Shown one piece after another: positions 10,775 through 21,689 of a stretch of 64,000 nt of DNA. Location: NCBI GenBank assembly GCA_013396655.1, contig WBMV01002769.1, positions 824,656 to 888,655 of the forward strand. The letters are read 5' to 3'. How positions within the stretch are numbered: position 1 is the first letter of the stretch; every line of letters begins with the position of its first letter. The notes beneath the pieces were generated by a model. The model was not told the origin of the DNA. It searched no databases and saw nothing but the letters and a program-made list of their open reading frames with translations. The position numbers and the translations under genes are program-made. Origin of the DNA: Campylorhamphus procurvoides (lineage: Eukaryota > Chordata > Aves > Passeriformes > Dendrocolaptidae).

Positions 10775-13700
10775 CACCAGCTCTCCCTTCAGCCACAAAA
10801 ACCCAAGGCATCAGTTCCCAGTAGAGCAAATGCAGGAACTCACTGGTTTTTATCTTGGGGAAAGTAAATTTCCTGCTGAACCTGACCATGATTTCAAAGT
10901 TGAACTTTAGAGGCCTTTAGAGGTAAGTTTTATCAGAAGTATTCTACTCCACCAAGACACAGGTATAAACCCCTTGAAAGACATTTTCAGACCAAACTGA
11001 GAAGAAAAAGGGTCAAAAGATTTTAACAAGTTCAGTTTCCTCTAAAAATTAAAACTTTAGTAAGCTTTTGTTGACTTTATACAGCCAGTCATGTCAGGAC
11101 CAATGTTGTACTGATGAAAATTTATGATTGACTCCCTCAGTGTAATTGAAAACTTATTTTGTTGGCAGGAGGAAGGCATTAAGGCTTTTATAAAGAAGAC
11201 TGGAGAGCTGCCTTTACAGCCTGGCAAGCCAGAGACATAACATGAAATTTAATTCAAGCTTTCAAAGCCCCTTTACAATTTTGCAATAAAATATCATTTC
11301 CATCTTTTGTTCCAAATTCATTTTAGAGGAACGGATGGGGTTTTTTGTTCCTGTTGTGAGGGTAGAAGGTCTCAGAGGGACAAACCTGAACTTTATTCAT
11401 CAGTTGCCTCATTTTCTTGCATGGCTCAAAGAGTTTAAAAACAAGCTATCTTCTGCTTTCTTACCCTTGTAAAGGAGTTTGCGACTGTATCGAGAATATG
11501 GACTACACTCTTCTGTTAAGATGATTGCAGTGCAATTCATGGAATCTCAGTGTGCTACAAGATTGCAATGACTTTCTTTTCATATCACAAAATTGAAGTC
11601 AGATACTCATCAGGAGATCTGAATGCAACTGGTTTTTCAGCTACTGTCCCACATCTCTATTTTTCAGCAACAATAAAATAGCTACAAAAGAAAGGGACTA
11701 TAATGAAGCTGATGATCGCCAAGATAGAAGAGCTTCAGGCAATACACAACACCACAATATCCATTAGGATACAGCAGTCACAAGGTAAGGCAGAAGTGCT
11801 TCTGACAATGAACAGATAGAAGGTACAAAGTCTCACGTATTTGATGTTCAACACAGGCATTTTTCACCCTGAAAAAAATTTAAAATAAAGCCCATAAGGT
11901 GGAAGGATGGGAGAGCTTCCACAGCAGGCCTATGAGAGAGGATTTGTTGGGTGTTTTCAGTATTATACCAGTCTTGGGGAAACAGAGAGGCCTGGCAAGG
12001 GGTAAAGTTTGCAGGCACAGGCTGAGGTACCTGGTACAGAAAAGGCTATTCAGAGACAGTTGAAACACCCAAAAAATTTAACACCCACACAGAAGCAGCT
12101 CCTTTCTACTTCGATTTCCAGCACTCATCAGTGAGATGAGTCCAAACGTCCTGAAATGCTCAGTTCAGCCTTCTCTGAGACAGTGAATAAGGGTTTGCCT
12201 CCCTAGGAAAGGGAGAAAAAACTGGAGAAAAACCAAAAACCCTCAGGTATGAAATGAAAGTGCATTAAGCAATCAGTACTGAGCCCCCCTGCCCATGCTG
12301 CCACTCTGCTTTGGCACACTAATGGCCATTTTTTTCGAGTTCATTGAAGAAAGTCAACTTATCAAAAGCTTATTGAAGAAGAACTCTTGCAGGCTGTTGT
12401 CATGCAGTCACATAGCCAGCAATCAATGACTTATAAGAGGAAATCCTGTAGAGATGCACAGCCTGGGATATCTGGCAAAGTTTCTCCTTTGTAATCCTCC
12501 CCAGGAAGGACATGGGAAGAGTGACGAAGTCCACAATTTCCCAGTTTTCTTGAAACTGAAGGACTACCTGATTTCTCTAAGAGATAACCCAGCTGCCATC
12601 CCATGTTCTGATATCATAATGAGTTTGATTTACAGTAAATGAAGGTGAGGATGAATTTTGAACCTTCATTAGGATTAACTTTATATCATTATTTTCTTCC
12701 TGCTTACCCTAATTAGGGATACTTACATAAGACTATCAGAGTGGTTGGGGTTTTTTAGATTGGGGTTAGTTTTTTTAAGTTTTGTAGTCTTTTCAGGGAA
12801 CTTTTTGAAGTTGTCTGTACTGGAAATACCCTCAGGCTGTAAGAATATCACTGCTCCAAAATTCACTCTGGCTAAAAGGGCTGAGCAGAAAGTGATGCTT
12901 GAGCTACCACCCCTCAGTGCAATTCAGACTGAAATAGATTGCAAGTATTTTGGCAGAAGACTTGATCTTAAGCCTGAAAAGCTTACCAGAGTACATGCCA
13001 GAGGAAAACACCTTGAACACTGCAGTAAAGAGGAGGATACTCCCATAATGCTTTTAACACTTACCGGTAGGTCTGTAGAGCTGCCAAGGGTGTTTCTCAG
13101 ATAAAAGAATGCTTTTAGCAACAAATAGCACAGCCAAAGTAGATGGAAAATGAAACTGAACAAACGATGTGGGGAACAGTTACCCACTGAAATGAAGAAA
13201 TTAGATTTCTTTGCCTGTGAAAAAACTTTATCGTTTGTTACTCCTTTGGAAAGTTACCAGTGTTTTGTCTTTGCAAAGGATTAACTTGTTCCATGCTCAT
13301 TTGTTTTCCAGTTTCAAATTTAAAGACAACTGAAAAGCTTCTTTTCAATACCACAGTGTTCATTTTACTTATATAGTCAAATTAATTATTGACCAACTTT
13401 CAAAAATGGATGGAAAAAACTGAGAAATGCACGAGAATGGTCATTCATGATGCTCTAAGAAAACAATTGATTTCAAAGTAATGAAAACTTCAAGGTTTCA
13501 AGTAACCAAGCTATCTGTGCTAGAAGTGGGATCAAGTAATTATCATAACAATATTGTTCATTTTTCAGAAGCAAGACTATCCTGAGATCCTCTTAGTTAT
13601 ATGGTCATACACTGGTGTTTGGCTTCCACCTCCCAGATGCCTCACACTTGTGAGCTTTCCTAGGCCATGACACACTTCTTACGCACCAGCCCTTGAGGAA

Positions 13701-15180
13701 AGGTTTTAGGAGTGCAGAGAAATGATTCACAAATAATGTTGACTGTTTCACGAAGTTCTGGACATCTCAGAACATAACTGTATGCTCTGAGAAATATATT
13801 TTGAATTTGTGGAGTTTTTGCTTGGTGAAGAGTGCGGTACCACAGAAGTGTAACACAAAAACCAGCACATAGAGCAAGGCCCACAAAATGAAGCACTTAA
13901 CATGAGGTCAAATGAAGGTGTTATTCTACCTGTAAAGGAAAAATGATTAGGGTGGAAGATAAAGAGCAGGCAATCAAGTTTTCCACACTGTCCTCTTCTA
14001 CACCACCAAAGCCTGGTTGGAAGGCTGCCTACTTCTCAGGCTGGAAAAGCCAGAGAATGTTTAAAAAAAAAACAGCACCTAATGGCAGCATGATATAGAG
14101 TGGCAATCATAAGGGAGTTGCTCTGGGACAGCATCCTAGCTGTAAACAGGCTTGGAAGTGGGAGCAAGGCAAATGCCTACCACTTGCACCATCAGGATTG
14201 CAGGTTAACATGCAAGTGAAGCCATGGAAAATGTCTCTGCAATTTTTTCTCCACCCCCAGAAAGCCCCAAAGAGTTGCAATAACATTAATTTGGCACCTT
14301 TGCTTTAAGTGACACATTAGAGCAGAGAGCATTATAGTATGTGAATATTTGATGACACAATAGAGGGAACACTTAAAATAATAAGGCTGTGCCACTCTTC
14401 CCCTGAGGATTTTGCAAAAGGTTCCAGTATATTGCAAACTCAATTTAAAAATAACATGGGTCTTCTGCTTGAAATGGCTGCTCAGAATTAAGCACAGACC
14501 AAACTAAATCACAGCCGAAATATTAAGCCTTGATAAAACAATATCATTTGAAAGAGCAATATTTATGTGTATTTATGTGTATTTAAAAACATTATAAATA
14601 TATGAAGCATGTAGCACAGCATTTTAACGCAAAGGATTTTGTGTTATATTTGCCAACTTTGATTATTCACATGTGACAAAAGTGTATTGTGAATAGCTAA
14701 ATTTTAGGGGTGGTTTTCATGAAGTTTTATGAATCTATAAAATATCTAAGACATTTAAAATTATAATTCCCTATAGCCTTACTGCTATGGAACACCAACC
14801 ATTCAAAAAGTGAAGCCTTTTCCCACATGACACCCTAAGCATTTGTCCACTGGTGCCCGCATGCTCCAGAAGCCAAACAGCTGAAGCCACCTTTAGAAAA
14901 GTATTTGGGAGACAGAAGTCATGTTCAAGAGGAACAAAGAGATGGGAAGAAGTATTGCAAGGAGTCTCTGATTCCCAGTTACCCTCTTCTGATTTAGTCT
15001 TTTCACAGAGGGAGAAAAAAAGGCTCATCAGCTACCAGATAAAATCACGGATCACAGCAAGATGCAAGTTTGCTGTGCCCTTTCTCTTGAGCCTCCTAGA
15101 GTTTGCTACCTCATGACACTGAATTCAGAAGCTAATTATACATGGATAATAAATTAATAGAAGGTGTAGGGTTTTTTGCA

Positions 15181-15199
15181 GGGGGGGCTGGGGGGGGGG
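15181..15199 (+). repeat. G-homopolymer pair (G7, CT, G10)
   Basis: G7 at 15181-15187 and G10 at 15190-15199 separated by CT. The runs could form a G-quadruplex on this strand and are prone to sequencing error. Confidence 0.9.
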
Positions 15200-15594
15200 A
15201 CATTTGTCCTTTAGAGGTTTTCTGCTTGATTACAGAATCTAAAAACTCAGTAGTAATACAAAAGTATAAGAGCTGAATTTACAGAATTTATTCCAGGCAC
15301 AAGCTACTATCAACATTTCTAGTATTTGCATGAAAAGAATTCAGCAAAAGTACCAGAGAAACTGCCCACTCCTCATGCAAGATAAACACAAGGCATCTGC
15401 AATAAGCACCCCTAATACATCAACACAAATAATTCCATATAGCAGCTTTCAATTAAGGTAAAGAAATTAATATACCAAGGAGAACTCATGAATCCACTTT
15501 TCAGTAAATTTGAAACAAAACTAGTTTTTCAGGAAAAAAAAAAGGACGTTCAGTGTAGGGAAACTGTCACGTGGCATCACCTTCTTTATGGGAT

Positions 15595-15660
15595 TTCTTG
15601 TATGAAACTAGTACAGAGAGGTACTAAGTATTCCTCACTCTGCCTCTTGCATTAAAAGTC
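15595..15660 (+). other. 66-bp assembly duplicate (copy 1)
   Basis: Identical to 16266-16331; ends immediately before the N at 15661, while the second copy begins immediately after the N at 16265. Confidence 0.95.
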
Positions 15661-15837
15661 NCAAGACAATCCTATACAGTTACCTTAGGGTAGTAACTCA
15701 TTCTTTAAAAAAAATAATCTTTTTGCCATGATTGCTCACTGCCAGAGTTTTTCTTTTTTCCCATGAAGGAGCAGAATTTCACTTGATGTTCACTTGATGC
15801 ATAGCTGCATGAGAGGGAACAATGATGTGGGGTTTGT

Positions 15838-16206
15838 CAGAGCGCTACTCTGGTTTTGGTTCAGAATTGATATTGGATTTTGTTACCGAAGAGTTGGTCA
15901 AACACTGGAATAGGCTTCCTAGAGAGGTGGCCAATGCTCCAAGCCTGTCAGTGTTTGAGCCCTTTTTGACAATAACATGCTTTAACTTTTGGACAGCACT
16001 GAAGTGGTCAGGCAGTGGGACTAGGCAGTCATGGCTGAGTCACCATCCCTAGAGTTATTTAAAAGACATGAGACACGGCTTAGTGATGGGTTTGGCAGTG
16101 CTGGGTTAATGACTGGACTTAATGATATTAGAGGTCTTTTCCAACCTAAGCGATCCTATGATTCCATGATTGTTGTAGGTCCCCTCCAATTGGAAATATT
16201 CTATTC
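15838..16206 (+). mobile_element. CR1 LINE fragment interrupted by a second CR1
   Basis: The left part (about 15838-16024) ends GAAGTGGTCAGGCAGTGGGA CTAG. The right part (16171-16206) resumes TGTTGTAGGTCCCCTCCAA and ends in the ATTCTATTCTG-type tail. Together they form one CR1 subfamily 3' end with ATTCTATTC tail units. The stretch between them is another CR1 with a different tail. It lies wholly in the N-bounded block 15662-16264. Confidence 0.82.
16025..16170 (+). mobile_element. CR1 LINE 3' end nested in an older CR1
   Basis: Begins near ATGGCTGAGTCACCATCCCT, continues TAATGACTGGACTTAATGAT and ends TCTTTTCCAACCTAAGCGAT plus a CCTATGATTCCATGAT tail, the other common CR1 terminal type. It is inserted within the CR1 at 15838-16206 in the same orientation. 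Confidence 0.82.
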
Positions 16207-16265
16207 TGTTGTTTGCAAAATCACTAACCCTCAATATGCAAAGTTTTTTAGTTCTAGTCCACCCN

Positions 16266-16812
16266 TTCTTGTATGAAACTAGTACAGAGAGGTACTAAGT
16301 ATTCCTCACTCTGCCTCTTGCATTAAAAGTCCTATTTTCTCTGTTCTTTTGAATGCCATAGAATTATGCCTTTAGATGTCTAAGATGTCCTTCACATTTA
16401 AATCCAACACTGCACCAGTTTGGATGTGATCAAAGGAAGAGTTTGTCTGACTGTGATCCCAGACCCAGTATTTTATTTCCCTAATTCTCAATGTCTCCTA
16501 GGGACTCAATTCTTCCACCCCAAGTAGGGCTTTGCTGTTTCATGCATACAAAACTTTTTTCACCTCTTATTGGTGATACAGTTAATTAGGATGATAAGGC
16601 ACAGACCTGAACCTCTCTGAATGCCTTTATGTAATCGATTCAACCTTAAAATAGTCAAATCACTTCTTCCACCCCTGAAAGTGAAACTTTGTTCTCCAAA
16701 GAACTGCTAAGTGTGTCTATGAAAGGTTTTCTCTGTGGACAGACACATGCACGTCTAGCTGCTCTTTGCTACATTTGAAAGATCTCAGCGCCTTTTATAA
16801 AAGGAAAAAAAT
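16266..16812 (+). other. Contig block bounded by N gaps (probably misplaced)
   Basis: This 547-bp block lies between the Ns at 16265 and 16813. Its first 66 bp equal 15595-15660, so it should follow directly from 15660. I see no gene or repeat inside it. Confidence 0.85.
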
Positions 16813-16813
16813 N

Positions 16814-16871
16814 TGTTGTTTGCAAAATCACTAACCCTCAATATGCAAAGTTTTTTAGTTCTAGTCCACCC
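16814..16871 (+). other. 58-bp assembly duplicate (copy 2)
   Basis: Starts immediately after the N at 16813 and is identical to 16207-16264, which ends immediately before the N at 16265. This is the pattern of overlapping contig ends that were not merged. Confidence 0.95.
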
Positions 16872-19800
16872 ACTGCCCTCTCACCATTCAATCTGACAAG
16901 TGGAGGGTTCCCAGCAGACAGGACAGAGAGCTGCCCTGAAATAGGACCTGAACAAGACCACTGCGGCATCAGCTGAAGCTGGCAGAGGTACTCCAGGATA
17001 TTTACTCAGAAGATGGCATGTCTGTAAAATGTTCTAGTGTCCTTGGCAGAGCAATTCCACTTCTCTTTTATTTGAACCAAAGTTTTTGCCTTTGGAGGAG
17101 CAGGGGAAAAAAAGGCTTTTGAGCACTATAATAGAATAGCAGCTATGATTTATACAATGCATCAATCATCTGTTAGCTATTAAAGACAATACTGACAACT
17201 TAAACAGGCTACACACTTCATTTCACGTTATTTACCTCCTAAATTATGAGATAAGAGCTAGTTTCTAATTGATGCCTTGAACTTGCATATGAAAAGAAGG
17301 CTTACTTCATGGTGAGACAGAGAGTTTGTTTCATTTTCTGAAGATATATATGTGTTTCAATTTGTAATTAGGATGTTTCTCACTAGAAAAATACACATAA
17401 CATGTTTCTTTGGGCAATAACTTTAGAAATTATCTTTAAAAAAAAAAAACAACCTTTATTTGACTAAAACAAAGTACCATCTATATACAAGAATTCAGTC
17501 AGATTTATGTGTTGATACATCTACTCAGTGTAACCAACAGTAACTACCAAAAATTAATTTTGCAAACCTATATCCATTCAAAACTTTGTTAAAAAGCATT
17601 GTTAAAAATCATCTATTGTAATGATTAAAAAAAAACCAAACAAAAGCAGTGAGAAGAAAAAGTCAAATCAGGGTGAGAATTATGTGTGCTGCCTTTTAAC
17701 ATGTCATTGCTCTGCACCAGCCTTTGAATGAAGGGGCAGATTTCTTAACTTTTACATTCTGTTATTATCTTCAGGTTTGTCTAGAGTTGAGATTAGTTTG
17801 AGGCTGGCTGATAACTCTCAGGCATCCCACCCCTGGACAAAGTCCCCAGTGTGCCAAAGGCAAGGCCAGGAGTTGCAGAGGTATCCCTCAAAGTTCTTCA
17901 CCACAGCATACCAAGGTACTTAAATGGAGGGAACAACAGACTGCAGGGGAGAGCATCTGGCAATAAAGCAATTTCCCTTAGAAATATGACAAACATTTTG
18001 GAAATGGCATTTAATGTTTGAGGAAAGGCCTGAATGGAATTACTGCTAATATGTGAAACAGTGATTTGTGGAACACACTGTATACCTGCCTGTTTCCTGC
18101 CTGCACAACAGTACAGTACATACAGCAAAAGCATCTCATTATACCTTCACAGTGATCTCCCACTCGTTTGGAACCACAGCAGACGTAGCAGATCTTTGGA
18201 AATCCTTATCGATTCATCCATCACATGGAAAATATAAGAATTTTAGACTATCACAGACACTCAATATCTAATTGCATTGTTCTTCATGTTGTGAACAATC
18301 CACATTACCATATAAAAGAAACATAGCTGCATACTCCTCCTTTTAAAGTGCCTGGTTCAGGTTCATCACTTCACATCCAGTCATTTCCTCATCTTTGCTG
18401 AAAATCAGGTCTAAATAGGTGTCATCAATATCTTTGATTTAAAAAGGAAAAAAAAATCAACAACAAAAACCCAAACAAACAAATAAAAAAGAAAAATCAT
18501 TCCAGATGACTGATGGCACTTACTCTGTGGTGGTACCTCTTTCCAGCAGGTTTTTTGCAGGCCATTCACTACAAAATGTTTATCTCCAGCCTCTTGCTCT
18601 TCAGTTCTTTTCCCCTTCACTCTACTTTTTGAATTCCAGCAAGGCATTTTTCACAAGCCTTGATTTCAGTGGGTTGATCTCAACATTTTTGACAAGATAT
18701 TTGCTGAAACCACATAATCATTTCCTACTTGAGCAGGCTATTCATTCATAGTTTTAAACATATATGTTTCCCCTTACTGTTACCTCATTTTGTTCGGGCA
18801 CTGAAGTACTGTGATACAGTAATCTCAAATTCAACCATATATTTCCCTCAATAATTCTTCTTTAACAATATAATTCAGAATCTGTATGTTTGTTTTACTT
18901 TTTTTTCTCACATAAGGATAAATTTATCTGCATTATCATCTAATAGTTATATTGAAGTTTATAATTTGCAGTAAGTGTTTCCAAAGCTTATATATCTGTA
19001 ACAGAGTTTCTAGCTCCTGAATTCTACCACAATAAAAGCATACACATGATTTATGACAAGACCTCATCTCTTGAATTTATCTTCATTTACATCATAAATA
19101 GCATAAAAATTACTCTTTAGTACACAAAAAAGATCTCAGTTGTTGGACAGTAAAGCGGGACTCAATCACCCTAATGTTGCCCATTGCCAATTCACATTTA
19201 AAGCCAGCCTTCACCCACTCTTCTTCACCCTTGAATGTCTATCCAGCAGTTTAAACCCATTTAAAACTCTGTGGTAGCAGGTTTTTTTGAGAAATCTACC
19301 TAAGGATGGCTGACATGCTGTCAAAACAAAATGTTTGCAAGCCAGCTTTCTAGCTAGGCAGCTGAAATGACAGCCAGACATCAAGCAGAACCACCTGTTA
19401 ATGAAGGGGAGAAACAAGCCCTAATGAGAATGGCTGCCTGGCTTCAGAGAGCTGGGTAGCTCTCCCAGAGTTTAATTCTGATGAACTAACCCTTCAGCAG
19501 TACAGCAAAATTAATTGTATTTCTAATTCCTCTCAGAATACCAACACAACCCCACACACACATTATAAACACCACTGAAATATTAACTAATGACAAAATT
19601 CCTCACCAGGCACTTATTCATGTGTAAGAGATGCTCATAGTTTAAATCCCTGTGGTCATTGGATTTACTGAACTCTGGCCGTTTCAGTTAGTATAAAAAA
19701 GTTTCAGAAACCTTTTATGCTTTGTTTTGAACTAAAGATCTGGCTTCCTTTAACCTAGAACCCCACAACGTAGCATTTTAAATTCCATTTCTTTGTGTAT

Positions 19801-21281
19801 AAAAGTATTATCTTTGTTAATAATTCAGAATATACAGAGCTATTATGGGAATATTCAAATATTGTATTGTTGTAATAGTCAGTCTTCTCATTTCAATTTT
19901 GAAGTTATTAAAGGTAAACATACTCTGTATGAAATAACACCTTATCTTTTCTAAATTACAGCACCTCTTCCCATATTGCCTTGAAACATTTCCCAGATGA
20001 AAATGATCTGCTTGAAAGCCTGAAGCACTTACCTTGGACACGGCAGATTTATGTTCATGTCCCTGTCGGTGTGTGTGGTACCGTTGTAGAAGGGACAGAG
20101 AGTCTCATTGTGGAGTATTCAGGAGTTTTGTAGTTGGCACATTTCCATAGGAGGCAGATATGAAATCAGTTCCTCTGCTCAAAATCAAGCAGAATGGAAA
20201 AAAATTTTTCTCCCTTCCAAGAAGCACCTTATCCACTCATTTGGGGATCTAATAGACATGTGCATACATTTTTGCAGTCCCAAAAAATATTTGCTTTGAC
20301 TTCAGATTGGGCTCCACAACCAAGACAGACCAGGTTTAAGAATCATAGTAGCTGCCCCTTAGCTGTGGTCTGCCCAACAGGCATAGCACAAATGCAACAG
20401 CAGCATCTAAATGTGAGCCATGAGGCCTCTGATATTACAACTACATTTGTTATACTACCCCTTGGACTTTGACAATATTTACTAATAAGGTGAAGATACG
20501 GTGGGGGAAATGTGTCAGTGCTGTAAAACCAAGTATAAAACTTCTCAGTTCTCTGCAGAGAGGCTTGTATTGCTTCCCAGGCAATTTCTGCAGATAATAA
20601 AACAACATAAAAAGTGGGGTCCTAGCGAACTAGCGTTCTGTGCTGGTTATCAGGTAGCTGCCATATAAATTGCATTCCTGTTTCCTGAACAAGATCCTGA
20701 GAAGGTCCACATGATTAGAGCATTAATCAGGCCTGTGAGAAATAGTTTTACGTATCAGATCTGAAAGAAGTCATTAAACAGAGATATCTACATCCCAAGC
20801 AAGCTCGGGGTTAACCAGCTTCATCGTTTTTCTGGGAAGGGCCCATTTCTGTGAAGATTAATAACATATTTCATTTCTAAAAATTAAAGAAGCTTTTTCA
20901 TACAAGAATAAAAGGAGTTAGTGAAGGAGAATGGTGTGTATGCATAGGTGTGCATGCTGGGGAGTAGTTTTGACAGTACCTAGTTAGAACATATCCAATT
21001 TTTTATAAGAAAACTGGAAACAAACAGGTCTTAAAATGCATGTCAATGTAAATATATTAAGATAATTATGGGTGTAATGGTAAACTTATCTATCTTAGTA
21101 GATTTAGGAACACTTTAGAATAATCTTGAAATCAGCCTGAAATCCTGTTTAATTCAGAATTAACATTTTATTCATAAATCTCTGTCAAGTCATTGAATAT
21201 AATTTTAAATGCGTATAAGTAGCTTTACAGCCTAAGTATCGTTGATTTCCAAAGAAACTCACAATTCTTTTTAGGATCTAG
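16872..21281. other. Intergenic sequence, no firmly supported gene
   Basis: AT-rich. Low-complexity A-rich stretch at 18438-18497. A near-consensus minus-strand splice donor (CAAG/GTAAGT, junction 20033/20032) ends a 28-codon open stretch at 20033-20118; see findings. No other exon or transposon is recognised. Confidence 0.55.
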
Positions 21282-21689
21282 AGAGTAAGATATACAAGGA
21301 GCAGCTGAGGGAGCTGGGGTGGTTTTGCCTGGAGGACAGCAGGCTCAGGGAAGACCTTATCACTCTCTACAGCTACCTGAAAGGAGCTCGTAGCCAGGTG
21401 GGGATCGGCTTCTTCTCCCAGGCAACTAGTGACAGGGTGAGAGGACATAGTCTTAACCTGTGCCAGGGGAGGTTTAGGCTGGACATCAGGAAGAATTTCT
21501 TCATGGAAAGTGTGGTTAAGCATTGGAATAGAATGTTCAGGAAGGTGGTAGAATCAGAATCCCTGGAAGTGTTCAAGAACTGGACATGGCATTTAGTTCT
21601 ATGGTTTACTTGACATGGTAGTGTTTAGTCAAAGGTTGAACTCAATGATCTTGAAGGTCTTGTTCAATCTTAACAAATCTATTATTTGC
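21282..21689 (+). mobile_element. CR1 LINE 3'-end fragment (longest simple copy in the window)
   Basis: Blocks in CR1 order: GCAGCTGAGGGAGCTGGGG, GACAGCAGGCTCAGGGAAGA, CTCTCTACAGCTACCTGAAA, TCTTCTCCCAGGCAACTAG, GGAGGTTTAGGCTGGACATC, then the degraded tail CAATCTTAACAAATCTATT. About 408 bp are retained, reaching into the region just after the end of ORF2 in full-length elements. Confidence 0.92.

Larger units (their letters stand above)
10378..15594. other. Intergenic sequence, no supported gene
   Basis: Contains the 20-bp minisatellite at 10718 and the G-runs at 15181. The longest open frame is 119 codons at 12745-13104 (+); its hydrophobic start comes from a T-rich stretch and no family is recognised. 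No transposon is recognised in the remainder. Confidence 0.55.
15662..16264 (+). other. Contig block bounded by N gaps (probably misplaced)
   Basis: This 603-bp block lies between the Ns at 15661 and 16265. Its last 58 bp equal 16814-16871, so it should run straight into the sequence after 16813. It carries the nested CR1 pair. Confidence 0.85.

Noticed and set aside
12745..13104. 119-codon frame with signal-peptide-like start
   Set aside because: The hydrophobic start comes from a T-rich low-complexity stretch; no family is recognised and there is no promoter or splice context.
16031..16276. 81-codon plus-strand frame
   Set aside because: It reads through a CR1 and across the N at 16265, so it joins sequence that is probably not adjacent in the genome.
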